DNA of 64,000 nucleotides from Candidatus Thorarchaeota archaeon (GTDB taxonomy: Archaea; Asgardarchaeota; Thorarchaeia; Thorarchaeales; Thorarchaeaceae): the NCBI GenBank assembly GCA_016933575.1, contig JAFGAR010000040.1:1-64000 (forward strand), written 5' to 3'. Below the pieces are notes generated by a model, which saw only the letters and a program-made list of their open reading frames with translations, was not told the origin of the DNA and made no database searches. The translations under genes were made by a program, and so were the position numbers. Shown here in pieces: positions 1 through 8,893 of this stretch (the stretch's first letter is position 1; each line of letters begins with the position of its first letter).

Positions 1-5
1 TGGAT

Positions 6-311
6 ATGATTAATGTTCTCAATCCCGACACTTTGATTGGCACAGCCAACTCGCTAGCATTACGCAACCCGGGGACCTACACAGAACAGGCGATGTGGAT
101 AGCATTCAAAACTTCATCAGGCGAATCTCGACGCGTGAGTATTACTGACAATATTATGATTCTTCCAGAATATGGAACCTTACTAGAATATGCAACATCT
201 CAAGTGATGAAACGCGAGTCCCACTCATACGTTACCGATCATCCTTCGCCTATTGTTGTGGAAGTTCGAGAAAGCGAAAGCGGAACAATTCTTATCGGAA
301 AGGAGGCCTAA
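6..311 (+). CDS. Small protein of unknown function, possibly cut off at the window edge
   Basis: A 101-residue reading frame ends 5 bp before the MtrH-type methyltransferase start, so it is very probably in the same operon. The frame is still open at the window edge, so the first visible ATG may be internal and the gene may begin outside the window. It has no cysteine and no obvious membrane segment. The C-terminal half looks like alternating beta strands (around IVVEVRES and GTILIG). I do not recognise the family. Its place before an MtrH/marker-14 pair suggests a role in the same methyl-transfer or corrinoid system, but that is only context. Confidence 0.6.
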   Translation: MINVLNPDTLIGTANSLALRNPGTYTEQAMWIAFKTSSGESRRVSITDNIMILPEYGTLLEYATSQVMKRESHSYVTDHPSPIVVEVRESESGTILIGKEA

Positions 312-316
312 CAAAC

Positions 317-1252
317 TTGTTCGTATTTGAAAAGGAGCAATTAATCTACAATATTGGAGGCGTCAAGATTGGTGGAAATCTTGGAGAAACTCCAACAGTT
401 CTAGCTGGTACCATCTTTTATGGTGGTCATAAAATCGTTGAAGATGCAAAGAAGGGTAGATTTGACAAAGATACTGCTAAGAGCTTAATTGAGAAACAGG
501 ATGAAATGTCTGTTACTACTGGCAATCCCGCTTTGGTTCAGATATTCTCAGAGTCTGAAGAAGCCATCATCAAGTACATTGACTTTGTCACTGATTTATC
601 TGATGCTCCCTTTCTTATTGATTCCACTGAACCAATGGTGAGAATCACTGGTCTAAGACACGCCGAGGAAATTGGTCTTTTGGATCAGACAATCTACAAC
701 TCTCTGAATATCTCTGCAACAAAGGAAGAGATAGCTGCTCTGGGAGAGATTAGACATGACTGTGCAATTGTACTTGCGTTCAATCCTCAGGATTCAACAA
801 TTGCAGGCAGACGGGCTGTCCTTGAAAACGCAGTATTGGACCAAGAAAAGGGACTACTAGCTCTCTGTAATGACATAGGAATCACTAAACCCTTGATAGA
901 TACAGCGATAACAGCACTTGGTGCAGGCGCTGGCTCCAGTGCGGCCTTTACTTTTGTTGCTAAGACTCTCTATGGCATGCCCACTGGTTCAGGTGTTCAT
1001 AATGCACCATCTTCTTGGTCTTGGCTCAGAAAATACAAGAAAACAAACCGTGAAGCATTTCTCACAGCTGATGCCGCATCCAATCTCATCGTACAAATGA
1101 TGGGAGCTGATTTTGTTCTCTATGGACCTATTGAAAATAGTGAGCGTGTCTTTCCAGTTGTAGCTATGGGCGATATCTTTGTTTCAGAGTCTGGTTACCT
1201 TGAGTTTGGAATAGAACCTGGACCTGATCAACCCTTCAAGAAATTATTATGA
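317..1252 (+). CDS. mtrH: MtrH-family tetrahydromethanopterin:corrinoid methyltransferase
   Basis: This 311-residue protein matches MtrH, the subunit of methyl-H4MPT:coenzyme M methyltransferase that moves the methyl group from the pterin to a corrinoid protein. MtrH-like stretches include PTVLAGTIFY near residue 30, HKIVEDAKKG, TGNPALVQ, LIDST, LGAGAGSS, GSGVHN and DFVLYGPI. The length is that of normal MtrH. The start is TTG, 5 bp after the upstream gene, and the stop directly abuts the next start. No mtrA-G or mcr genes are visible, so this is a stand-alone MtrH, as used by methyltransferase systems outside classical methanogenesis. The methyl acceptor is unknown; a corrinoid protein is encoded at 51.1-51.8 kb. 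Confidence 0.85.
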   Translation: MFVFEKEQLIYNIGGVKIGGNLGETPTVLAGTIFYGGHKIVEDAKKGRFDKDTAKSLIEKQDEMSVTTGNPALVQIFSESEEAIIKYIDFVTDLSDAPFLIDSTEPMVRITGLRHAEEIGLLDQTIYNSLNISATKEEIAALGEIRHDCAIVLAFNPQDSTIAGRRAVLENAVLDQEKGLLALCNDIGITKPLIDTAITALGAGAGSSAAFTFVAKTLYGMPTGSGVHNAPSSWSWLRKYKKTNREAFLTADAASNLIVQMMGADFVLYGPIENSERVFPVVAMGDIFVSESGYLEFGIEPGPDQPFKKLL

Positions 1253-2659
1253 TTGGTGGTGCGAGACTTGCAGAGAATCCTGAAGCCTAAGGCCATTGGG
1301 GTGTCTTCTCTTCGGATGGGACCTTTCTATACAGTAGCTTCAGTAGAACTTGGTAATACTACAACAAAGTGTATTCTTGTCAGCACAAACCTTCAGACTG
1401 CTGAGATCTATGAGATTGCAAAAGAAGTGAGGATGACACGTGATGTGCGACCTCCTTTACAGAATGAACAGATCTTTGGAGAAACTCTGTTTGGCGTCCC
1501 ATTGACCCGCGAATCGGTTTCAGAAATGGTTTCAGATGTCTTAACCTCTGTTATCACTCACGCTGGTATAGACATGGAGAATGATCTGCATTTTGTTGTT
1601 CGTTCGACAGGTGTTACAGCAAGTTTTGCGAATCCCTCGGATGTAGGAATCATTGTTCAAGCACTTGCTGATGGATGTATCAAAGCTGGCATTCCCCCCA
1701 GAAAAATGACTGCAGCGATGACTGTCGATAATCTCCCACCTGGATTGCGTGATTTCACTTGGCTAAGAAAGGTGTACTTTGATGGTGCAATTGCTGCATC
1801 TCTTCCTCCTACCAATACAGAGATAGTTGCAAATGAGATGGAAGGCGAATTGGTCACCGCTGGAATAAAAGGTGCTGTAAAAGGAACTGATATCGATTTT
1901 AGAAATCCCGTGATGTCACTCGATTTTGGAACTACATTAGCAGGTAGGATTACAGATAATGAATTTCCCTATGCAAAGACAATTGGTTCTTTTGCAGGAT
2001 TAGCTGGAGCAATACCTGATGCTATTGTCCGTGGGTCTAGTCTTGTACCTCATGATGTTGGTTGTGTACTTGACATCCCTCATTCTAATCGGTCAAAAAT
2101 TATTCAGATTAACGAGAGTTATCTTGAAGCAGCTCAGAAGTTAGTCGAAATAAAACCTGTACCCCATGATGCAAAGCGTTTTGGTAGTGTGCCCGTCAAT
2201 CCAAAGGCAGCGGAAGATTCTGGGGTGGTTCTAATTGGAGTTAATGCAAATCTTAAGAAACTGGAATTGTTGGGGGCTGAAGTATCACAATCACAGAGTG
2301 AAATGCACCTCCTTGCACTCATTGATAGACTCCAATTTCATATCGTTCAGCAGCTTGTAGCAATTGCGGAATCTGAACATCTACTATTTGATGATACATC
2401 CCTCGGGCTTACAGGTAGAGCTATAATAACCGGACAAAAACCTAGATTGATTTCAGAGGGTCTCAAGCTCAATAACGGAAACCTATGGACAGATTCTCAT
2501 CAGCTTGTTTTTGTCGAAGATGGCCTAGCAATGGGCGCTGCAGTAGCTGCAAGATGTATGAATTCAATGGGCACGACAAGAAATCCCATGGGTGGCAGAA
2601 AAGGAGACCGTTGTATCATGACTGAGCGAATGAAACTCCAATCCAAGAGGAGTAAATAA
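1253..2659 (+). CDS. Methanogenesis marker protein 14 family (ASKHA-like ATPase fold)
   Basis: The 468-residue protein resembles putative methanogenesis marker protein 14 (DUF2114): ASVELGNTTTKCIL near residue 30, MTRDVRPP, LTRESV, VVRSTGV, ADGCIKAGIPPRKM, ANEMEGEL and SLDFGTTLAGRI. The two glycine/threonine phosphate loops (ELGNTTT and DFGTTLAG) suggest the acetate kinase/Hsp70/actin fold, also found in corrinoid activators. The TTG start lies immediately after the mtrH stop, indicating tight coupling. The function is not established. By analogy with RACo (encoded at 51.8 kb) it may reactivate or mature the corrinoid partner of MtrH; that is inference. The family is best known from methanogens, yet no mcr genes are visible here. 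Confidence 0.75.
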   Translation: MVVRDLQRILKPKAIGVSSLRMGPFYTVASVELGNTTTKCILVSTNLQTAEIYEIAKEVRMTRDVRPPLQNEQIFGETLFGVPLTRESVSEMVSDVLTSVITHAGIDMENDLHFVVRSTGVTASFANPSDVGIIVQALADGCIKAGIPPRKMTAAMTVDNLPPGLRDFTWLRKVYFDGAIAASLPPTNTEIVANEMEGELVTAGIKGAVKGTDIDFRNPVMSLDFGTTLAGRITDNEFPYAKTIGSFAGLAGAIPDAIVRGSSLVPHDVGCVLDIPHSNRSKIIQINESYLEAAQKLVEIKPVPHDAKRFGSVPVNPKAAEDSGVVLIGVNANLKKLELLGAEVSQSQSEMHLLALIDRLQFHIVQQLVAIAESEHLLFDDTSLGLTGRAIITGQKPRLISEGLKLNNGNLWTDSHQLVFVEDGLAMGAAVAARCMNSMGTTRNPMGGRKGDRCIMTERMKLQSKRSK

Positions 2660-2744
2660 AATACATCGTGATAACTAGTATCCTTGAACATCTATGTAGT
2701 ATTGTTTATCTTGCATCCCATCTGGAAATGATTAGGCGGTTACT

Positions 2745-3524
2745 TTGAAGGTATTTCCAATCAAGACACGTATTATAATCCCAGAAGATAACATTCTGAA
2801 TGTTCTATTAGATGCAATCCAATCTGCAGGTCTTGAACTCTTGGAAAACGATATCCTTACAATTGCAGAAACTCCCTTGGGAACAACTGAAGGTCGTGTT
2901 GTCAAGCTCTCCGATGTCAAGGTGTCTGATGAAGCTGCTAGGATTGGTGAAAAGTATACACTCCTTCCTGAAGTTGCAGAATTGATCTTGCAAGAGGCAG
3001 ATGAGATTCTTGGTGGCATACCTCATGTTGTTCTGACAATCAAGAATAACACACTCATGGCTAATGCTGGAGTTGACAAATCAAACGTTCCACCTGGCTA
3101 CGCATCACTATTACCATTGGATTCTCGCTCCAGTGCTGACCGAATACGATCTGAAATCAAGCGAAGAACAGGAAAGAACGTTGGAGTGATGGTTATTGAT
3201 AGCCGCACACAACCACTCCGTCTCGGGAATATCGGAATGGCATTAGGAGTGGCTGGCTTTCGCCCGGTTGCTGATGATCGTGGTCGAAAGGATCTCTTTG
3301 GAAATGAACTCAGAATAACAAGGAGAGCAATAGCTGACAATCTTGCCTCTGCTTGTACTGCTGTTATGGGCGAATCTGATGAGTCTGTTCCTGCTGCACT
3401 GATTCGAGATGCGCCTGTTGAATTTGTTAACCAGTCATTTGACTCTTCTGAGATGTGGATTTCTCCTACAGAGTGTATGTACATGGCAATTTTCGAGCAA
3501 TGGCGTCGTGGTAATACAAGCTGA
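2745..3524 (+). CDS. cofE: Coenzyme F420:L-glutamate ligase
   Basis: CofE adds glutamate residues to F420-0 with GTP, the last stage of coenzyme F420 synthesis. The 259-residue length is typical. Recognisable stretches are MANAGVDKSNVPPG near residue 106, the SADRIRSEI segment, GVMVIDSRTQPLRLGNIG, ALGVAGF, DDRGRKDLFG and RAIADNLASACTAVMGE. The start is TTG. The gene lies 85 bp after the marker-14 gene on the same strand and may be read with it. F420 synthesis fits the LLM-type oxidoreductase at 23.6 kb, the split-barrel flavoprotein at 7.7 kb and the tetrahydromethanopterin-type enzymes in the window. Confidence 0.88.
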   Translation: MKVFPIKTRIIIPEDNILNVLLDAIQSAGLELLENDILTIAETPLGTTEGRVVKLSDVKVSDEAARIGEKYTLLPEVAELILQEADEILGGIPHVVLTIKNNTLMANAGVDKSNVPPGYASLLPLDSRSSADRIRSEIKRRTGKNVGVMVIDSRTQPLRLGNIGMALGVAGFRPVADDRGRKDLFGNELRITRRAIADNLASACTAVMGESDESVPAALIRDAPVEFVNQSFDSSEMWISPTECMYMAIFEQWRRGNTS

Positions 3525-3660
3525 CAATCTTATTTAGTCAGGTACAATAAAATATGATTGACTTTCAATAAATGAATAATGGTCTATCTTCGAAAGAAAC
3601 AAAAGTACCAGTCGAATGAACTAAGAAGTCGGCGGAGTATTTGTAGGAGCACAAACGAAT

Positions 3661-5013
3661 TTGGCAAAACGACGGGTTCTGATTGATGCAGCAACGGCAG
3701 GAGCATCCGGAGACATGTTCCTATCCGCTCTGATTGATCTTATCGGAGAGGATGATGTACTATTACCAGTTGCTGCAAGTCTGCTAATTTATGATCCCTC
3801 CTTCAGACTTTCTGTTCTTTCTAGCTCCCACTCTGAATATACAGGACGCCAACTGCAAATCACGAGAAATCCAACAATTCGACTTAATCCAGAATCAATG
3901 ATGAATGTTCTCAATGTTGTTTCTGAAGAAGTCGAACTATCCCCAAAGGCTAAGGAGATTGCAAAAGAAGCTCTGACTATCATATTTCAAGCTGAGAGTA
4001 GAGCACATAACAAACCGATTGAGGAATTACATCTTCACGAAACTGGTTCGATTGATACAGTATTGGACATCGTAGGCACTGCATACCTCTTAGAACGAGC
4101 TGGGCTCTTGGAAGATGCTGAGTTCTTCGCTACCAGAGTTGCAGTTGGAAGTGGCACAATTAAGACAGAACATGGTGATCTTGAGGTTCCCGTTCCTGCT
4201 GTTGCTGAGATTCTTGTGGCTCATGATATACCTTTCAAGACTGGCGATGCAAAAACCGAAGTCTTGACTCCGACTGGAGCAGCTCTAATTGCTGCAATTG
4301 CTAAGGAATTTGTTGATACATATGATGGGTTCGTCGAACAGAATCAAGGAATTGGATTCGGTACTCGTGACCTTGGCAAGGTTCCCAATATGATGAGAAT
4401 TGTTGTAGGCAATCTTGTTATTCCTGAAGATGAGAAACCTGTTGAAACAAAGAAGGAAGAACAAAAGCAAGAACCAAGAAAGGACGAAAAATCTGCTAAG
4501 GAAACAAAATCAAAGACTGAGGACCGGATTGAAGTGCTTGATGAATGGAATGCTGATGAAGTAATCATCATTGAAACGAATGTTGACGACGTTGATGGAG
4601 AGATCTTAGGCAATCTCTTTGACACTCTTCTTGAGGAAGGTCTTGCCTATGATGTAATCATTATTCCTGCAATTGGGAAGAAAAATCGACCATGTTTTCT
4701 TGTGAAGGTCATTGCTTCCAAGGCAGGTCTCAAGAGCATTGCAGAAATCATGATACGCCACCTTGGTACCATTGGTATTCGATATTCAACTTGGCAACGA
4801 CTCAAAGCCGCTCGTGAGACAATTGTCTGCAGACTTGAGATTGATGATAAAGAATACATGGTACGTGTGAAGGTATCGCGCACTACTGATGGAAGTATAA
4901 TCAGCATCAAACCTGAAGCTGATGATATGATGCGTGTATCACGCGAAACAGGAATCCCTGTCCGAGAGCTTAAACCGAGAATTGCATTGCAATCTCATGC
5001 AGTTACTGAGTAG
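3661..5013 (+). CDS. larC: Nickel-pincer cofactor nickel insertion protein LarC
   Basis: LarC inserts nickel into the pyridinium bisthiocarboxylate mononucleotide to make the nickel-pincer cofactor of lactate racemase and related enzymes. The 450-residue protein starts with DAATAGASGDMFLSAL, the family signature, and has HLHETGSIDTVLDIVGT, PVPAVAEIL and LTPTGAAL, then a highly charged Lys/Glu linker (about residues 260-290) and a C-terminal domain with ETNVDDVDGEILG. The linker lies where LarC splits into LarC1 and LarC2 halves; here the frame is continuous. TTG start with a GGAG element about 11 bp upstream. LarE is encoded at 40.5 kb; LarA and LarB are not in the window. The 3' end overlaps polB by 11 bp, tail to tail. 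Confidence 0.88.
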   Translation: MAKRRVLIDAATAGASGDMFLSALIDLIGEDDVLLPVAASLLIYDPSFRLSVLSSSHSEYTGRQLQITRNPTIRLNPESMMNVLNVVSEEVELSPKAKEIAKEALTIIFQAESRAHNKPIEELHLHETGSIDTVLDIVGTAYLLERAGLLEDAEFFATRVAVGSGTIKTEHGDLEVPVPAVAEILVAHDIPFKTGDAKTEVLTPTGAALIAAIAKEFVDTYDGFVEQNQGIGFGTRDLGKVPNMMRIVVGNLVIPEDEKPVETKKEEQKQEPRKDEKSAKETKSKTEDRIEVLDEWNADEVIIIETNVDDVDGEILGNLFDTLLEEGLAYDVIIIPAIGKKNRPCFLVKVIASKAGLKSIAEIMIRHLGTIGIRYSTWQRLKAARETIVCRLEIDDKEYMVRVKVSRTTDGSIISIKPEADDMMRVSRETGIPVRELKPRIALQSHAVTE

Positions 5014-7279
5014 TCAGCAGAAGCTGGTCACGGTCCTCATGTTTTATGTCATCAAGATACTGCGCAGGTATCAAACTCTCAAATGCGCGCTCACAGAGAT
5101 TCGCATATGCTTTTGGATCATACCTTGTCGATTCATCGAAAAGCTCCAACGCCTTCACACGCCGCAGAGGATTCTCTGAGGAAGCATCTGTCATGATATA
5201 CCGAACTCTCTGTCCAGCGTGAAGTTCTTTCCCTGCTTTTACGAGCTGCTGAGCGACTACCGCTGCCCTTGATGTTGCACGGTACTCGTGTGGTTCTCTA
5301 GTCAGATTTGAATTCAGAATGAGGTCTCTGAGATCTACATCATTCTCATAGAGCCGATCTATGTAGCTCTCACAGACTCTGAATGCATCTGGAATCTGTT
5401 GTATAAAACCCGCCCTGTCGTTGGCGCAGGCAAGCTTCTTGATCATTGCCATCTGACAGTCTCCAACATATAGACAGGTATCTCGTCTCCTTGTTTCGAT
5501 TCCCCTAGTCTTTATGCCCCCATTTCTATACACCCCATAATACCGATTCAAAGGGGCAATAGACTGATGCAGACGCGAAGATGGAATGACCATCCACTTG
5601 TAGACACCTTTAGCTGACATTTTGATGTTCGTCTTCTCAGTTACTCGTTCACAGAAATCTACAATGGTATCATACTTGACTTTGCCATCTTGAGTTCGTA
5701 CCCAGACCGAGTCCACGATGCCATGCAACATCTCAAGTCCCATTGCTTCTCCAATCTCCTGGGTTTCAAGCATGACCTCCCGCGCGAGAGCTGTGACAGC
5801 GGTATGTGCCTCAACTCTCCCAAATTTTGCATTCTTGAATCCAAGATACCCAAAACAGGATACCAGAACACCCTTCAGAGTGTTCTGAATGAACTCGTAT
5901 TTTTTGTTGTTCTCTCCCTCATCTATTAATCTCTTGAAATCACTACGTCTATTCACCAGTAGCTCCAGTGACTTTGATACGATACCCCTTCTCCGAGTGC
6001 AGATCCTGAAACTCTGCTGCGGAATCTGAATGCAATATTCATGATCATATGGACAGTCTGTTCTTGTACAGATGGTCTCAGGACTGATATTTCTAGTGAC
6101 CATCAATGTTGGATACATCGACGAAAAATCACACTCTGCAATATCTTCATAGATATCCGGTCGCGGCTGGAAGATGAGACCACCTCTATCGATTGCGGTG
6201 AGCTCTGTGACAGATTTGAGAAACTCTGGATTGCGTTTCACTGGTGGAATTAGGATGTCCATCTTGAAGGCATTGTAGAACTGCACAGAGGCATTCACTG
6301 CTCCAATTGTCATACGTGAAACTCGTTGTGGTCGTCCAAGAGCAAGTCTACAGCTCTCCACCACTCCTTCCAGTCCCACTGGAGAGTAGAAATGCATCCC
6401 TGTCTTCCCTCGGTCGATGTGTATTCTCCCATTCAACATGACCTGTGTGCCTGACCTGTAGACAATCTGATTGTATTGCCAAAACGACTGTGCATCTCTA
6501 TGGATGACCTGTAACGGGGTTCCATCCCGCGATAATACCAGTTGTAATCCATTGACCTTGGCTCGTATACTGAGGTATCTAAAGAGGCTCTCATCGCCGC
6601 CTCTACTGACTATCACATCAGGATCTATTTCGTTGATGGCACTCTGAAAACGTCGGAGAATCTCTCCCTCATCTTCATCCTCAATGTGTATTACTCCATC
6701 CCTATGATAGACTACTATGTGATGTATCCTGTCTTCCATCCTTGGAAAAATTTGCTCGGTGGAGATGAGCACCTCAAAGTCCATCATATCAAGGTCTGGA
6801 ATATCGTACCTTGGATCCTCTCGTCTATCAAGGCTCGCAATCTTGACAACCTCATCACCCCTCCGTTCAAATTCTACACGTCCAAAGGCAAACAGATCTT
6901 TGGCTATGAAGAGCTGCTGTACAGGGTCTATGTCTGCATGGAACACAGTAGCCCCGGGAAGTCGCTCGAGGTCTTTTACAACTTTATCCATCACGTCTGG
7001 GGTGGTAAACACCTGCAGGACCGGGGTCTTCTCCTCATCATAGACGCTGGTGTACTTGGATATGATGATTGCATCTTCAATATCTGGATGTTCGAGGACT
7101 GTGCGTAGAATATCTGTTTCTGTCCAGTCCCTGCTTTTGATTATATCTGTACTCACAAAAATCGATGGATGGAATCCATGATAGGTATACCCCTTTGTTC
7201 TCCCATCTGTTTTGATCCATAGGGTGAATGCGTGTTTCTCTTGATCCACACAGGCATCCAAGAGCCATCCAGTCATCAT
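5003..7279 (-). CDS. polB: Divergent family-B DNA polymerase
   Basis: A 758-residue archaeal family-B polymerase. Visible motifs are exonuclease I (MMDFEVLI, giving DxE), palm motif A (DFSSMYPTLM), motif B with its lysine (LKGVLVSCFGYLGF) and motif C. Motif C reads HGIVDSVWV instead of the usual YGDTDS: the second, catalytic aspartate is kept and the first is Ile. Exonuclease motif II is atypical (SRGGDESLFRYL). The family is known for template-directed DNA synthesis with proofreading; activity here is likely but not certain. Its ATG overlaps the stop of the small upstream gene by 1 nt (TGATG), so the two are probably translated together. It could be a repair or accessory polymerase rather than the main replicase. 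Confidence 0.85.
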   Translation of the reverse strand: MMTGWLLDACVDQEKHAFTLWIKTDGRTKGYTYHGFHPSIFVSTDIIKSRDWTETDILRTVLEHPDIEDAIIISKYTSVYDEEKTPVLQVFTTPDVMDKVVKDLERLPGATVFHADIDPVQQLFIAKDLFAFGRVEFERRGDEVVKIASLDRREDPRYDIPDLDMMDFEVLISTEQIFPRMEDRIHHIVVYHRDGVIHIEDEDEGEILRRFQSAINEIDPDVIVSRGGDESLFRYLSIRAKVNGLQLVLSRDGTPLQVIHRDAQSFWQYNQIVYRSGTQVMLNGRIHIDRGKTGMHFYSPVGLEGVVESCRLALGRPQRVSRMTIGAVNASVQFYNAFKMDILIPPVKRNPEFLKSVTELTAIDRGGLIFQPRPDIYEDIAECDFSSMYPTLMVTRNISPETICTRTDCPYDHEYCIQIPQQSFRICTRRRGIVSKSLELLVNRRSDFKRLIDEGENNKKYEFIQNTLKGVLVSCFGYLGFKNAKFGRVEAHTAVTALAREVMLETQEIGEAMGLEMLHGIVDSVWVRTQDGKVKYDTIVDFCERVTEKTNIKMSAKGVYKWMVIPSSRLHQSIAPLNRYYGVYRNGGIKTRGIETRRRDTCLYVGDCQMAMIKKLACANDRAGFIQQIPDAFRVCESYIDRLYENDVDLRDLILNSNLTREPHEYRATSRAAVVAQQLVKAGKELHAGQRVRYIMTDASSENPLRRVKALELFDESTRYDPKAYANLCERAFESLIPAQYLDDIKHEDRDQLLLTTQ

Positions 7280-7554
7280 CAGGGGGTGTTCTCCTCAATC
7301 TTCTCCTCTATATTGTGAACCTTTCTCCCTAACTCCTCAATCTCTTCTTGCAATCTCAGAACTGCAGATAGTAGGACTACCTCCGTGATACGCGGGGTTG
7401 GCAGCATGGTTCCAGCGTCTGCGAGACTCCTTGCATGGTCGAATATCTTGTCGAAGGTCTCTCTCTGAGCTGGTCTGAGGGTGCGCCGGAACTCTTTCCA
7501 GCGTGTTTCCTCAATCCTGATACCATCTCTGAATGTTCGGACTGTACGTCCCAT
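7279..7554 (-). CDS. Small coiled-coil protein coupled to PolB
   Basis: A 91-residue protein, rich in Arg and Glu. The last 35 residues (LQEEIEELGRKVHNIEEK) form a clear heptad-like coiled coil. Its TGA shares one base with the polymerase ATG, which strongly suggests translational coupling and a shared function, perhaps an accessory or dimerising subunit. No enzymatic motif is visible and I do not recognise the family. Confidence 0.7.
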   Translation of the reverse strand: MGRTVRTFRDGIRIEETRWKEFRRTLRPAQRETFDKIFDHARSLADAGTMLPTPRITEVVLLSAVLRLQEEIEELGRKVHNIEEKIEENTP

Positions 7555-7697
7555 GGCTGCATCCTCTTAGTCGTCATATCTGGACTTGGCTCGTCCAGCC
7601 ATTATACAGTGACCCCGCTCATTGTGGGTTTTACTGGTGAACTCCGTACGTCCAAGCGGATGCGAATAAAGGGGACAGTTTCCCGAAAGTAAAGTCG

Positions 7698-8165
7698 CTA
7701 TAATTCATCCTTGGTCGCAGCCCGGTATTGGGTGTCTTTTCCATAATCAAATGATGTCATTTTCTTTGGTGTTACGATCAGACCAATCCAAGTAGTGAGT
7801 TTGAACAGACCTCTCTGGTATACTACTGCCTCGTCATGAGGCATATATCTCTCGAAAATTCTAACTGCCAAATCCTCTATATCATCCCTCTTAATCTCAG
7901 CCTCTCCATAGATGATGACTGCTCGTGTGTGTGGTGCTTCGATGTCTATTAGCAATGTAACATTCTTGTTTCTCTTGATATTTCTCACACGTCGGCTTTT
8001 GGCTGCTGCTCCTATGAGGAACTTGCCATCACTATATTTGAACCAGACTGGAACTGCATGGATTGTCCCATTCTTGTTCAAGCTACAAAACCGTGCAATT
8101 TTTGCTTCTTGAAAGAATGACTCCATCTCTTCTTCTGTCATTGGAGGCGGTTGTGTGTAAGACAT
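7698..8165 (-). CDS. Split-barrel FMN/F420-binding protein (pyridoxamine-phosphate-oxidase-like)
   Basis: The protein has the split-barrel pattern: ARFCSLNKNGTIHAVPVWF, then FLIGAAAKSRRVRNIKRNKNVTLLID and IIYGEAEI. Family members bind FMN, F420 or heme, and many are F420-dependent reductases. The open frame extends to 8255, but the conserved part begins near MSYTQPPPMTEEEM at 8165, and a TATA-like element lies about 24 nt upstream of that ATG, as expected for a leaderless archaeal transcript. This start gives about 155 residues. The substrate cannot be told. Other F420-related genes in the window make an F420 link plausible. Confidence 0.75.
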   Translation of the reverse strand: MSYTQPPPMTEEEMESFFQEAKIARFCSLNKNGTIHAVPVWFKYSDGKFLIGAAAKSRRVRNIKRNKNVTLLIDIEAPHTRAVIIYGEAEIKRDDIEDLAVRIFERYMPHDEAVVYQRGLFKLTTWIGLIVTPKKMTSFDYGKDTQYRAATKDEL

Positions 8166-8185
8166 AGGTAAAACTTCTTTTTGTG

Positions 8186-8191
8186 GTATAA
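8186..8191 (-). promoter_or_regulatory. TATA-like promoter element for the split-barrel gene
   Basis: On the minus strand GATTATACC is centred about 24 nt before the ATG at 8165. That is the normal archaeal TATA-to-start distance for a leaderless message and supports the shorter start over the one at 8255. Confidence 0.45.
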
Positions 8192-8313
8192 TCCATTCCT
8201 CATATTCTTTTGCCACACTAAAATCATGCATTAGATTCAATCGGCATAGACTCAAATACTGGAAAACTAATTAGCGCCTTAGTGTCCAGAGAGAGGATAC
8301 CACATCATTTAGG

Positions 8314-8889
8314 GTGCGTAAAATGGTCACTGCACTATTCAAGGTCGTACTCATGGGAGACGGAAGCGTCGGAAAGACCAGTCTCCGCAGGACCTACATG
8401 GGAGAAGGTTTCAGAGCTAACTATATGATCACTATAGGCGCTGACTTCGCTGTCAAAAAGATGCAACTTGAAGGCGGTCATGATGTGAGCATACAAATTT
8501 GGGACCTTGCCGGGCAAGAACACTTCAAGAGTGTACGTTCTACCTTCTACAGAGGCGCTCAGGGAGCCCTAGCAGTCTACTCCACTGTGGAGCGGGGGTC
8601 CTTTGATAACCTGATGAACTGGGTCGATGAGTGCTGGACCAATGCAGGGAAGAAGATACCCATTGTTCTCATTGCCAATAAGATAGACCTTCGAGACCAG
8701 TTCAAGGATAATCCTGTCATGGCGAAGACCATAGTGACCACTGAAGAAGGTAAGAATCTTGCAGAGAAAATTGCCAGTCACGGTGTCATTACATCCTTCC
8801 TTGAAACAAGTGCGAAAACTGGAACCAATGTTGAAGCAGCATTTCTTGAACTAGCCATTAAGATTCTCGAAGCTGGCGGACTGACCTAG
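8314..8889 (+). CDS. Ras/Rab-like small GTPase
   Basis: A 191-residue Ras-superfamily GTPase with all G motifs: P-loop GDGSVGKTS (residues 15-23), switch I threonine in YMITIGADFAVK, WDLAGQE (63-69), NKID (122-125) and ETSAK (164-168). WDLAGQE and IGADF are typical of the Rab/Ras branch. There is no C-terminal cysteine for prenylation, so membrane attachment would need another route. The frame opens with GTG at 8314; ATG at 8323 is equally possible. It is convergent with the HEAT/appendage gene (4 bp apart) and close to a second GTPase, a WD40 protein and a roadblock protein. Its effector and regulator are unknown. Confidence 0.93.
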   Translation: MRKMVTALFKVVLMGDGSVGKTSLRRTYMGEGFRANYMITIGADFAVKKMQLEGGHDVSIQIWDLAGQEHFKSVRSTFYRGAQGALAVYSTVERGSFDNLMNWVDECWTNAGKKIPIVLIANKIDLRDQFKDNPVMAKTIVTTEEGKNLAEKIASHGVITSFLETSAKTGTNVEAAFLELAIKILEAGGLT

Positions 8890-8893
8890 TAGA

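Noticed and set aside
5690..5720. Loss of the first Asp in PolB motif C as proof of an inactive polymerase
   Set aside because: The retained second Asp is the essential metal ligand in family-B enzymes, so inactivity cannot be claimed.
6686..7108. 140-residue plus-strand reading frame opposite polB
   Set aside because: It lies wholly antisense to well-conserved polymerase codons and has no protein-like pattern.
7435..7692. Plus-strand frame over the small coiled-coil gene and its upstream region
   Set aside because: It overlaps the coupled gene at 7279-7554, lacks a ribosome binding site and is rich in low-complexity serine/leucine.
8166..8255. Upstream extension of the split-barrel protein
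   Set aside because: The 30 extra residues do not belong to the fold, and a TATA element overlaps that stretch at the right distance for the later ATG.
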